Shown one piece after another: positions 23,014 through 33,812 of a stretch of 64,000 bases of DNA. The notes under the pieces are model-generated. The model saw only the letters and a program-made list of their open reading frames with translations, did no database searches and was not told where the DNA came from. The first letter of the stretch is position 1, and every line of letters starts with the position of its first letter. The stretch is from Gnetum montanum. Taxonomy: Eukaryota > Streptophyta > Gnetopsida > Gnetales > Gnetaceae. The stretch lies in contig MNCI01002152.1 in assembly GCA_015680685.1 (NCBI GenBank), positions 653,822-717,821 of the forward strand, given 5' to 3'. Position numbers and translations under genes: made by a program.

Positions 23014-24621
23014 ATGGTAGGCGATCCTAACCCACATAACACTTGTTACTGTAAAATCAGTGACATTATGAATCCTACACAACGACAAACTAGAAACAAT
23101 TTCTATACACCTCCAAACAAAAGAGTGCCTAGTTCAAAAAATGGAAATAATCAATCTGGGTCATCCCAAGTAATTGCCCCACAACAACCAAACCCCCCAT
23201 CTGTACTTAGGAAAGTTCCATCTCAACAAGAAGCCAAAGATGAACCTAAGAATTATGATTTGGTTGAGAACTTAAAAAGAGTGAAAGCCAACATTTCGAT
23301 GTATGACCTTCTACACTTTAACGAAATGAAAGAAGTGATTCGGGATATGGTTCATACACCTGTAACCCAAAGAGAAAGATCCCCAATTCCTGAAAGGCAT
23401 GTTCACTTTGCAGAAAGTCCTAACGCATTACGAGTACAAAACATGGATAATTCTATGTCTAGCAAAAAGAATCATCCCCCTTTCCTAACCAGTTTGATTA
23501 TTTCAGGAAAGAATGTCCATAACTGTTTAATGTATTCAGGTGCAACTGTTAGTGTTATGCCTCTTGACATTTGTAACACCTTAGGAGCACAAATGATACC
23601 ACAAACTAAAAGTGTGATTCAACTCGATGGATCTAACGTACCTGTGGTAGGGTTATTAAAAGAAGCAAAGGTACAACTTAAGCAATACCCTACATTTACA
23701 TGTTATACGGATATCCTAGTAGTTGACATGAAACCCACATATGGTGTGCTCTTATCTAGGACTTTTGGAGCTAAGTTTGGGGGCTTCTTTAGGTCAGATT
23801 TCTCGGAATTATTGATCCCTATCAAAGGAAAATCTGAATACATGACTATACCCCAAGAACCCTTCTACAAACAAGTAGTAACAAACTTGGATCAACAAAA
23901 TCAATCTTTGGAAGATCGAAATGCTAATCTTTATGTTGGGGTTATTGAGGTTGAGTGTAGTGAACATGTTGAAAATGACTATGTAAGTGGAACTACAAAA
24001 GGTCCTATCTCTTATGCAGACCCCATCAAATCCTATCAAAGTTCTAGAGAAGGTGAAGAAAACTATGGAGACACCTTACCTTATCAACAAAACGATGGAT
24101 TTTTTCTAAGTGATCCACCACCTTTAGGGGAAGACAAAGATATAAATAAGACCTTACCTCTTAAAACATTTGAAGGTGTGCTAAATTTTAACAATACATC
24201 CATGAAACATTCTCCTAGAAAAGCTATATCCGATGACCCACCAAGACCTAGACCTATCATTAAAACTTATATTAAGGAAAAACTTTATAGAAAACGATCA
24301 AGCAAGGTAAAAGTAGGTCTTGATTTTCATAATCTTAAGCATCAACAAATTGTCAAGAGACGGTTCGATAAAAAATATGCTGTCAAAAATTTTCAAGTAG
24401 GTGATCTAGTCCTCAAAAGAGATAGAGCGTCTCGTCAAACTAGCCCTCAAGCTAAGTTTTCACCTATGTGGTCGGGCCCATTCCAAATTGTAGACATCAC
24501 TGCCCCAAATGTGTTTAAGATTGCTGATTTGCAAGGATATAGGTTGAATAGGAATTTTAATGCATTTCATTTGAAGCATTTCTACTCAGGTACCCCACGT
24601 GGGCATCTGCTAGATTCTTAG
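23014..24621 (+). CDS. pol: T1 Pol remnant: protease fused to integrase C-terminus
   Basis: This 535-codon ORF begins with a Tat/Athila-like linker (YDLVENLKRVKANISMYDLL). The retropepsin domain follows (about residues 150-260), but its active-site triad reads Y-S-G-A: the catalytic aspartate is tyrosine (TAT at 23533-23535). An acidic linker then leads into the integrase C-terminal GPY/F-type region (QVGDLVLKRD, FSPMWSGPFQIV, HLKHFY). Reverse transcriptase, RNase H and the integrase zinc and DDE domains are missing, yet the frame is unbroken across the join. Same frame as gag, separated by TAA-GTC-ATG. A purely structural role, or simple hitchhiking, is possible. Confidence 0.85.
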   Translation: MVGDPNPHNTCYCKISDIMNPTQRQTRNNFYTPPNKRVPSSKNGNNQSGSSQVIAPQQPNPPSVLRKVPSQQEAKDEPKNYDLVENLKRVKANISMYDLLHFNEMKEVIRDMVHTPVTQRERSPIPERHVHFAESPNALRVQNMDNSMSSKKNHPPFLTSLIISGKNVHNCLMYSGATVSVMPLDICNTLGAQMIPQTKSVIQLDGSNVPVVGLLKEAKVQLKQYPTFTCYTDILVVDMKPTYGVLLSRTFGAKFGGFFRSDFSELLIPIKGKSEYMTIPQEPFYKQVVTNLDQQNQSLEDRNANLYVGVIEVECSEHVENDYVSGTTKGPISYADPIKSYQSSREGEENYGDTLPYQQNDGFFLSDPPPLGEDKDINKTLPLKTFEGVLNFNNTSMKHSPRKAISDDPPRPRPIIKTYIKEKLYRKRSSKVKVGLDFHNLKHQQIVKRRFDKKYAVKNFQVGDLVLKRDRASRQTSPQAKFSPMWSGPFQIVDITAPNVFKIADLQGYRLNRNFNAFHLKHFYSGTPRGHLLDS

Positions 24622-25851
24622 TTGCATGTTTTCTTCCCCTATTTTTTTCATTGCATTTCATAAGTATATTATTGCATTTTCATATTTTGCTTGCATCTCC
24701 ATCTTTTCCTTCTTAGCATATTGTTTTGATTATTGTGTTCTTCATATGATTTTAATAATCATTGGTCATTTGAGTTACTTGATTTGGGTCACCTTAACAC
24801 CGTTGAAAAATAATGTAGGTATGATATAATTTACTATTACTATGATCTAATGCTATAAAATCTACTCTATATTTTATACTGTAACCCTTTTCGATTGATT
24901 CCAAGGTTTCAGTTTATTTGTTATGTTTGATTATGGAGCATATGATTTATACAAATTTATCATGCTATCATCATGATCATGTGAGTGTAGGATATGCGAT
25001 GTTGGAGAGTGGTTAGTCATAATTACTAGGTGACCTTGGAAAATTCTATCCTTTCCTCTCATAAGCCGAAGCCCTCAGGTATGATGATCCATGGCTATCC
25101 TGTGAACAACAGGGTGAAGTGTGTTCATTTCTACTTGAGAACCCTTAGCCACCCAGGAGACCTGCTATGATGCCACCAATCAAAGGCACATACACGAGGG
25201 TTGAACTGCACCATGGGCAAAGTTTCCAAAAGNNNNNNNNNNNNNNNNNNNNNNNNNNNNNNNNNNNNNNNNNNNNNNNNNNNNNNNNNNNNNNNNNNNN
25301 NNNNNNNNNNNNNNNNNNNNNNNNNNNNNNNNNNNNNNNNNNNNNNNNNNNNNNNNNNNNNNNNNNNNNNNNNNNNNNNNNNNNNNNNNNNNNNNNNNNN
25401 NNNNNNNNNNNNNNNNNNNNNNNNNNNNNNNNNNNNNNNNNNNNNNNNNNNNNNNNNNNNNNNNNNNNNNNNNNNNNNNNNNNNNNNNNNNNNNNNNNNN
25501 NNNNNNNNNNNNNNNNNNNNNNNNNNNNNNNNNNNNNNNNNNNNNNNNNNNNNNNNNNNNNNNNNNNNNNNNNNNNNNNNNNNNNNNNNNNNNNNNNNNN
25601 NNNNNNNNNNNNNNNNNNNNNNNNNNNNNNNNNNNNNNNNNNNNNNNNNNNNNNNNNNNNNNNNNNNNNNNNNNNNNNNNNNNNNNNNNNNNNNNNNNNN
25701 GTGTCTCTTTTGATTATTTGGTTATTTTGATCATGTTTAGAACATTATGGTTTATTTTCAAGTTTGCATTTCTCGTTTTATGCTGTTTTGTTTTCCCCAT
25801 CATTTGCATTTTCATTTAAAATTCTCTAGTCCTTGCACTTGCATGCAATCT
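24622..25851 (+). other. T1 3' non-coding region with 468-N gap
   Basis: The sequence from the end of pol to the purine tract has no supported gene. The gap occupies 25233-25700. The ORFs reported across the N run are artefacts. Confidence 0.8.
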
Positions 25852-25868
25852 ATAGTTTGGGGGCTAAG
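25852..25868 (+). other. Polypurine tract region of T1
   Basis: AGTTTGGGGGCTAAG immediately precedes the TG of the right LTR, the usual position of the plus-strand primer. Confidence 0.7.
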
Positions 25869-27343
25869 TGTTGAGGCCAACTTTCATCCATGCCAGGCAT
25901 GGGGCCTTGTTAAACCAATTTAATTATAACAATAAAAGATAAAATTTTAAAATTAAAAAATATATAGATTTTAAAAGAAATAAAATAAAATTTAATCTTA
26001 AAGTTTATTCTCTTGGGCTTGGGTTTTATTTCTACGCGGGTGACGGCAATTAGGGTTAGGTTTCTCGTTTCTTTTCACAGCTGCTATAAAACAGGGAAAG
26101 AGGAGTGGATTTTAGGAGGGGGGGGCTTCTCTTGCAGGTTGGAGGGATCTGTTTGGCCGCCTTCTGCAGCACCTCCTGTGCTGTCTGCCGTCGCTTGCAG
26201 CGCCTCCTGTTCTGTTCCCTTGCGTCTCCTGCATCACCATCTTCTGCCCTGCCGCACCGCTGGCTTCTCCTGCAGCGTTGCCACCTCTCTCCTGCCGCCC
26301 CTGCTGTTCCCTCTGCCGACGCTGTTTTCTACTGCCGCCATGCCTGCCGCTACGCCTGCCATTGCTACATCGCATCTGCCACACGCAGCGCCATCCGTTC
26401 GTCAGCCGCCGTGCGCAGCGCCATCTGTTGGTCTGTCGCCCACGTTGTCACCCGTGCAGCCGTCGCCCGCATCTGCACAATCTGTTCGTCAGTCACTGGT
26501 CTCCCACCGCTGCTGCTGCAGCATCGCCGTCCTCTCTGCTGCCGTGCCTGGTACTCCTCTGCCGCCGCGTCGCCACCTTTTCGGATCTGACCACCGTCGC
26601 TGGTTTCCTCACCTTCGCCTCCCTTGCGTGCGAGAAACTGCGACGTCTCTCTGTCTTCAGCCACCGCCGCCGTGCATCTGTTCGTCTGCTACCGCCCGCA
26701 GCGCCATCTGTACGTCTGCTGCTGTGGAGCGCCATCCATTCCGCAGACATCCGTTCTGACGCTTCTCTCGTAGGCAGATCTGCTCGGTTTCTTTCCGTCG
26801 CCCGCGCTGCCACCTTGGTCCGCCACCCGCGCTGCCACCTTGGTCCGCCGCCCGCACTGCCACCTTAGTCTACCACGTGGATCGCTGCTACTCCTACCGT
26901 GCTGCCTCCTCTGCTACCACGCTGCGCTGCTGTTTCTCCTGCGGTGCGCAGCTGAAAAAGTTCATCCAAGAAGGTGTACACGCGCCGCTTGTTCAGCTTG
27001 ATATCGTGTACAATCCTCTGCAGATCCATTCCCCAGCCTCTGCATCACCGGCGGAAAGGAGTCCATGAAATTTGACTGCACTCCCCTCTCTGCCCGTTTA
27101 CACAGTGCATCTTATTATTTTTAAGTTTCAAATGTTAAATTAAACTGAAGTATTTAAATATTGAATTAAATCTAAGCTTTTATTTTATTTTGTTTAAAAT
27201 ATTATTATTATCGTTTGTCACATTGCCCTTTCCAGCTGAGACTATTCTCGGGTTTCCGTACCCATACGGGAGGCGCCCTAGGCAATAGTCTCCTAAAACG
27301 AGTTTTCACAGGTGTTCGCGTGTCCAAAATTTACGCATCAACA
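25869..27343 (+). repeat. Right LTR of T1
   Basis: It is 1475 bp long and nearly identical to the left LTR in its AT-rich parts, with more differences in the CpG-rich part. It carries an extra tandem copy of a CGCTGCCACCTTGGTCCGCC unit near 26806-26850 and a 41-bp segment (27231-27271) absent from the left LTR. TATA box at 26085-26091. Confidence 0.93.
27238..27292. repeat. Nested hairpin in right LTR of T1
   Basis: The outer stem is GAGACTATT (27238-27246) with AATAGTCTC (27284-27292). The inner stem is CCGTA/TACGG (27256-27260 and 27265-27269). The left LTR has lost the left outer arm and the inner hairpin. Confidence 0.6.
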
Positions 27344-27830
27344 GGAAGTATAATAGGAATTTCTTGCACCCAAATCATCAATTTGATTTTATCTACATTC
27401 TCTTGAAAACCACATAAGTAATAAAAAATTCTAAAATTTACAACATATTTTGCATATCTTTGTAATAGCAAAGATCAAGGTAAGATCCTTTGCACACAAA
27501 AGAAGTTCACTGCATGGGATCTAATTTTGATAGCATAATTATCTTCCCTATTGCACAACTATTCCTACATTTCATCAATAAAGATACCAAAGAGAGTTGG
27601 AGAAAGTGGAAAACCTTACCTAACTCTAATTTTGGTCTAGAATTGAAATTTTTTTCTGACTGGCTATATACAATTTCAATAATTATTTCCTGATAGAATC
27701 TTTGAGTTGTTGTAATCAAATATGAAGGGAGACTAATTTTACACAAAAGTAACCAAATTCTTATTTGAAATACCAAATCATATGTTTTTGGAAAATTAAT
27801 AGAACAAATCAAAACTACTTTATTACAACT
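27344..27830 (-). pseudogene. LINE reverse transcriptase fragment, N-terminal side
   Basis: Minus-strand translation from about 27812 downwards gives FPKTYDLVF (the KAYDSV-type motif), then a block ending FLQLSLVSLLMKC that lines up with the LINE GVRQGCPLSPLLF region, much degraded. It continues past the T1 insertion at 20177. Upstream of about 27830 nothing LINE-like is visible, consistent with 5' truncation. Confidence 0.55.
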
Positions 27831-29513
27831 TTAAATGAATGTTTGAAAATCCAATTTAAGAGTTACAGTTATTATTATATCATAAGTAAGCAAAGCTAAA
27901 TTCATTATTTTACTAAGTCCATACCATTTGCAAAGTACAACTACATATATATATCGATCATACTGATAAATATGCATGTTTCAACTATCTAGAATTATTT
28001 TTGCTATTAATATTATTACAATAGTTGATCTCATTTTGTTGGGGGCAAGGATAGGATGATGCTAACAATGGTTAAATTATCATACTAGAATTATATCATA
28101 TACTAAAATTGTAATTATTATCCTCTTTTCAAAGTTTTCCTTTCCATTTTTTATTAGTTTCTTTGCATCTAGTGGAGAAGCATCAATAACATACACATTG
28201 TACAACAATATCATCAAGAGAAGTCTATGGAATGCAAAAACTAATCATATTCTATATTGGTGTAAAATTACAAGATAGAACCATTACAGTAATATATCAT
28301 ATTGGAATTATGAATGTATAATTCTAAAAGATTGTTTTTGCAACTTTGAAATAAACATAATGTTAATTAGCAAACTAGTTTATCATTCAAATTGCACAAT
28401 AACTTTTTCCTTTGATTGATGTGCTATCTAATTTTAAGAAAAATGATTGAAATTAATAGAGTTATAGATATCTTTCATTGTAGTTAGAAACTCCTGCTAC
28501 CTAACAATGGTATAGTATCCAACACAAAGAATGGTCACCATTGCAGGAAACATCAATATAAAATTTTTTTCTGAGAATTATATTTTCAACTTTCTTAGAA
28601 TAGATTCTTAATATTTTAATTTTGAATTAAGATCAAATAAATTGGATTAAAGTAGTCAAAATACTAAATGTATATGACAAAAATATTGCAAATAAAATAT
28701 AATATAAATTCAAGACAAAATTTTTCTTCCTCTAATATTGAATGGTAATTACAAGGTATAGTAGTAAAATATTAGTCCAATAATAAGCTTTACGATTCAT
28801 ATAAATAAATCATCCAGCAAGTTTAGCTGGTTTTCCCTTTTAATAAAAAAGTTTAAACGAAAAATTGAACGGGTTATTTTCTCAACTATTTACAAAGCTC
28901 TATAAATAACTGCAATTTGTATAAAATAATACGTATTTTAAATCTTTATTGAAAAAAGATAATACCTTAATAAGTTTCTTTTAAGTTTAAGGTTATTGAC
29001 CTTTTGCCACGGCCCACAGATATTTACAAATAAAGATAGTTTCTTTGCAACATCATATTCATGAAACTTAAAATAAAATTATAGAAATTTTAAAAGTAAT
29101 ATAAATTCATGAAAGCACAACAAATAATACTAATAAACTTAAGGTATCTACAAGATTGTTATATAGGTCATTTTATAAGAGGCCATTTGCCATGAGAAAA
29201 GTCGGTATCTGTTATTCAAAGTAAGAGTGCTTTTGAAAACCCATATTCTCTGGTATCACTTGAAAGAACTTAAAGATTTATAAAAACAAATTTAGCTTTC
29301 CCAGCTATGAACTGCATCCATTAATCCGGGGTGCTATTTAAATGGTATGGCTGCACTCTTAGGTTTTCGAAAATTTAAGCATTCTCTTTGACTGTGGCCT
29401 TTCTAATCCCCTGATTTTTGTCAAAGCTCACACTAAAAAGGGAAATCAAGTAGCAATTCTCTAATAACTAAAGGTCTGTTGGAAATTTTGTTTTTTATTC
29501 AATTATTTGTTTC
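27831..29513. other. No gene seen
   Basis: AT-rich DNA with dense stops. I see no recognisable element, RNA gene or host exon. Confidence 0.4.
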
Positions 29514-30058
29514 ATGCGTTCATTATTATTATTATTACTACTTATAAAGCCATCCAACCAACCCTTTCTGTTCTATGTAATCTCTCAATGGTATTCTTGT
29601 TACTGCTTCTCTAAGCCTTCTCAAAGATGGCAGATTTTTGGCATACCCAGCATCAGAGTTGCCAAAGAGACAGCTGAATACAGGATTATTATATCCAATG
29701 TCTTTATGAGTTCTCGATTTGAAGCCATTCCTGCGTTCAAGAACTTTTTGAACAGCTTGGCATCTATGTAGTTACTTATGATAGATCTACGAGTGATCTT
29801 GATTCAAACAGATCCATGAGAAGTATAGTCCTTGATATCAAACAACATGTAGACAAGCCTGGTCTGGAGCCTAAGTTTCATGTGGTGGGTTTTTTACCGG
29901 GCAGCTTTGCTGTTTGTGGATACGTTAAGTTGGCAGCTGCTGCATTGGTTGCACCTATTGTGAATTATACGTGGCCTAGTTTCTCTGCAAATTTGTCAAA
30001 GAAATATTGCAATGAACTAACTACTTTGAGATGCCTGGACAGAACAACAGAAGAATAA
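29514..30058 (+). pseudogene. Alpha/beta-hydrolase pseudogene
   Basis: The source family is plant membrane-anchored alpha/beta-hydrolases. Translation in three phases gives a hydrophobic N-terminal leucine run, then LKDGRFLAY (about 29620), then VAKETAEYRIII and SSRFEAIPAF in another phase, then from 29732 one frame of 108 codons: ELFEQLGIYVVTYDR, FHVVGF, AALVAPIVNYTWPSF and ANLSKKY. The nucleophile elbow expected as GFSMGG reads GFLPGS, so the catalytic serine is leucine. A short block between GYVKL and AAAALVAP is deleted. Two frameshifts and the lost serine show that it is dead. No neighbouring exons are visible, so it could be a retrocopy or a captured fragment. Confidence 0.78.
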
Positions 30059-32029
30059 TTAAAAATGATACGAAGGATTTTGATTTTAATGAAAGTTCAT
30101 TAAAAAATAAAAACAATTCATATAATTAATATAATTTCTGCAAAAATAACGCCCGGATAAGCATGATAATGATGACGATATTGACCTATTTAACCATGAT
30201 ATGGCTTCATTCCTCTGGCATTACTTAAGAAAAATGGTAATTTTTACAGTTTCAAATGATAGGCTGAGAAGCACAAAAGAAGTTTATAATTTTTCAAAGT
30301 CAAAGCACATGAGGGTGCCTTAGCAAGTAGGAATTTAATCCAAAAGGTTTTATTTTTCATAGAATCTAAAACAACATTAACTATTTCGACAATTACAATG
30401 ATTTATAATGTGAAAGTTTAAAAAAAAATGTGAAAGTTTGCAATTTGGGTAAAGTACACTACCTGTAATTTGGAAGTCTCAAGTTCAACACATTGAATTT
30501 ACTCTTTAAAATGAATAATTGAAGACTTAACTTTGGACATAACAATTAACAATGAGGTGTTACCTAGTGATAATACTCTTGATTTGAAAGCTCTAAGTCA
30601 TAGGTTCAGCTTTGGTAGGAAAGGTTGAGTTATAAAGTTATAATTGAACTATATATCTTAAGGTGTACCTATATTATAATTACTTTTGGGTTCAGATACC
30701 TCCTTCAATATAAAAATTAAAAGAAAATTGCATGATTTTTGTTGAATCTAAATGGTAATACCTTTAGCTACATGTTTGGAAATTTACAATGAGATTTGCT
30801 CTAATTAGAATGATCTACCCTTGTAAACACATATTACTCTTTTTTCCATACCATGAACCTTTTAAAAGGATTTATAAAGAAGGATTATATAAGGTTTATT
30901 TTTCTTATATTTGTTGAGATTCATTGTGAAAAAGGTTTGTAAGCACCATGAAAGATCAAACCCATACTTATGTATATTAGGAGTATTTGTATTATGTGCT
31001 TATTACCATGGTTCTTGGCATGCATGTTAGTAGCACCCACACAACACAACTTTCATCCTTTATTTTAAATAATGAAGATTGAGGTGTAGGAGCTAAAAAC
31101 AAAGTATATTAAGATATTTTTCATGAGAAAGACACCATGAATTAGCATTACTTACATATCTTATTTGAAATGGTATAATCCATTATCTTCCATATTTTTA
31201 TTTTTAAATTTAATTAATTTTCAAGGATACTTAAAGCAAGACTATTATCACCATGCTATTTTTTTTCCCAATTTTAGGTCTAAGATACTATATCTACTGT
31301 GGAACTAACCAACTAATTATTATGGATTGCATAGTTTCCAAGTATTTAACAACTATCTTTGCTTACTTTATTCTATTATCATTTATGTAAATTAAATATC
31401 CTTTCATGTTCTATGTTATTTTGACATTATTTTATATTATTTTTTATAATGGTAAGTTCTTATTGGGATTATGACCCATGTATAAAATTGATGCCTATAA
31501 TAAATATTTTTAATAACTTTAAATGTGAAATATGGATTAGATAAAAAATTACCATTTTGGTTGATGTTGGGTGTTTTTAGGTAGATGTATGTTATATGGA
31601 AAAATTTATATTACCCATGAGGGATATAAGATTATATACACACATTTGCACATTACATGTATATAATCATTTTACAAGAGCCTTCTATATTCTTCTTCTT
31701 AATGTAGTCTTGTTTTTTCCAAATTTTGTAGGATTTCTATTTCTATTCCTTCATATTAAATTCTCAAATTATAGGAGCAGTATCATAGCTATTATCAAAC
31801 AACTATCCAAGGAGGCAATCTTTTCCTCTTGGTCAAGTTATATAAGAATATAAGAATCATTGGTAACACTTCATCTTCTATGAGATTGATTCTTGTAGTG
31901 CAAATCAAATGTTCCTTGGAAATAAAATTTTAATATTCATATCTCTATAAGGTATGATTTTAAGCAATAGTTTTAGTTTGTTTGTAGTAGTGGAGTGTTC
32001 TCCCTTCATGTTTTGCCAAATAATATCAC
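30059..32029. other. No gene seen apart from a SINE-like site
   Basis: AT-rich DNA without supported coding regions; the SINE-like sequence near 30556 is listed separately. Confidence 0.4.
30556..30720 (+). mobile_element. SINE-like sequence, second copy
   Basis: ACCTAGTGATAA (A-box-like) and AAGTCATAGGTTCAGC (B-box-like) have the spacing of a tRNA-derived SINE head and share AAGTCATAGGTTCA with the site at 18049-18062. A similar but weaker motif (AAGTTCAACA) lies near 30481. The end is undefined. Confidence 0.45.
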
Positions 32030-32876
32030 TGATGAGTCATGTTTTTAGCTACATCAACGAGGCCCTATTGATGCAGTGTCCACTTTTTGGCTATAAATAT
32101 GCACCCACCAGCCGCATTTAGGGTAATCAAATTTCAATAGTAGTAGAGCTCTTGCAATTTTTTTATCTAAAAGTTAGAATATTTCTCCCAAGTGCCTACA
32201 ACAGGAGTCATTGAGTGTATAGATCTTTATTCAAGCATTGTTGTACCTGAGCACGACAATGTGTGCAATAATAAAGATGAGCTTTCCAATAAACCTTGCA
32301 GCATTTTGGATAGATTAAATATTTCATTTATGCATTTAATGTTTTCAATCAATTATTTAATATTTTCTAATAATTAATCTAATTAAGATAATTAAGCAAG
32401 ATAAGTTAGATATATTAAATACATAGGCACGATTGCTTCGAGTGTAACACGTATTTGATTGGTAATTCTAGTAGTATTATTGCTTGGTACGCCTAGTAGC
32501 ATAGTGTTTGGTAATCCAATAGTGGATACGTGCATTCAGGATGAGTATGAAAAGTGGGACTAGATGCTTATGCTAGGACTAGTTAGATACTAGTTAATTA
32601 GTTAAATTAAATTAGTTAATCCAATTACTTTATCTTTCTTTAAATGCCAAAACCATGAAATACAAAAAAATAAAAATTAGATGCCTAAATTACAAGTAAC
32701 CATACTAGTGTACATCACAAGTGTAATTTGGAAGATAATGAATGACCTTAAGGCAAGGTTCACTTCCTAGAAGACTAGTGCACCAAAAACTATAAAGTCT
32801 ACGGAATTCGACTGGATCGCATGTGAATGCTTTGTGATTCGTATGGTTGGGCATAAGGGTACCTTGCCACTCATCA
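32030..32876 (+). repeat. Left LTR of X3
   Basis: It is 847 bp long, from TGATGAGTCATG to CACTCATCA. The TATA box TATAAATA at 32092-32099 lies only about 62 bp from the LTR start, so U3 is very short and lacks the GATATC motifs of other copies. The region GTGCCTACAACAGGAGTCA to about 32300 is the reverse complement of parts of S1, X1 and X5. Confidence 0.8.
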
Positions 32877-32877
32877 T

Positions 32878-32895
32878 TGGCATCATTGCTTGAAA
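32878..32895 (+). other. Primer binding site of X3
   Basis: TGGCATCATTGCTTGAAA corresponds to TGGCGTTGTTGCCAAGGA of X1. The family-X site resembles the aspartate-tRNA-type site of many plant Gypsy elements. Confidence 0.6.
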
Positions 32896-33002
32896 CTTTG
32901 TTTGTTGAAATGTGTGTTATCTATGATGAACTCAAGGTCAACATCACTTTTACACAACATATAACAACTAAGCACACTAATAATTTTATTTTTTTTTGCA
33001 AA

Positions 33003-33812
33003 ATGTCTTCTTCTTCTCACATACATGAAGATGTCAAACTGCTAATTCCATAGGAGTGCAAAGTGGTATATACTCATCTAGAGGAGTATGTACCAAACAT
33101 CATCTTTGTCCTACATTAGGATGAATAGCTATGATGGTGTGATATGGAGGGTAACATCATCTTGTGCCTGCCCAACCCCCTCCCTATCCCCCCCCCCCCT
33201 TCTCCCAATCAATCAATACTTGGGATGTTGTTTCAGACTCTTAAAAAGTTGGGCATTCCTAATCTTCACTAGGAATATGTTGTGAATGGTTATGACACTC
33301 GAAACTACTATCCCATTGAAACAAAACACAAGTGAGATTGACATCAAAAGAAGCACCATGAGGCTACAAAGGGAAAACATTTCACTAACCCCTTATTCCT
33401 ACTAGATCAAGATGACAATGAGGATCTTTCTTTTGAAGGTTCTCAACATGAGGATTCTCCACCCCCTATTATTGGTAATGCAAGTGTGGCCTTGAACCTG
33501 CGATCCACTATTAATCAACTAGGTTTAGGAAAAAGCAATAGTCAGGGTAGGAACTCAGGTAAACATGACAATAGCAAGGGATCTAAGGATGGTGATCATA
33601 ATGAGCAGAAACATGGTAGTGGACACTGCGGTGGTGGTGGTAGCCCACATTCCTATCTGTCCTCTTTACCCAATATCGAACATTCCTCTTCATCTACTAG
33701 TTCTCATAAAAGCCATCATTGAAATAATTGTAATGAAGGTGATTAACAAGATAATAATGACCATCAAAGCCATAAAAAATGCAGAGGTGGTAGGAACCAT
33801 CATCAACATCAT
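33003..33812 (+). pseudogene. X3 gag, N-terminal part
   Basis: The ATG at 33003 opens MSSSSHIHEDV, homologous to MSSSHKSNS at the start of X1 gag, and VYTHLEEYVPN matches VYTHLDEYIPD. Several TAG stops stand where X1 has glutamine-type codons. A Ser/Gly/His-rich tail (about 33560-33810) follows. The frame is cut by X2 after the ATCAT at 33808-33812 and resumes in phase at 47602. Confidence 0.75.

Larger units (their letters stand above)
20178..27343 (+). mobile_element. Non-autonomous Ty3/Gypsy (Tat-like) element T1
   Basis: It is a complete 7166-bp element: LTRs TGTTGA...TCAACA, primer site, gag ORF, protease-to-integrase-tail ORF, purine tract, right LTR and 5-bp target duplication GGAAG (20173-20177 and 27344-27348). 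It splits a LINE fragment. Over the first 200 bases the LTRs differ at only a few positions by hand count, and both ORFs are long, so the insertion is young compared with its neighbours. Reverse transcriptase, RNase H and the integrase catalytic core are absent, so movement would need enzymes from another element. A 468-base gap lies in its 3' non-coding part. Confidence 0.92.

Noticed and set aside
25167-25730. 187- and 170-codon frames
   Set aside because: They are almost entirely N bases.
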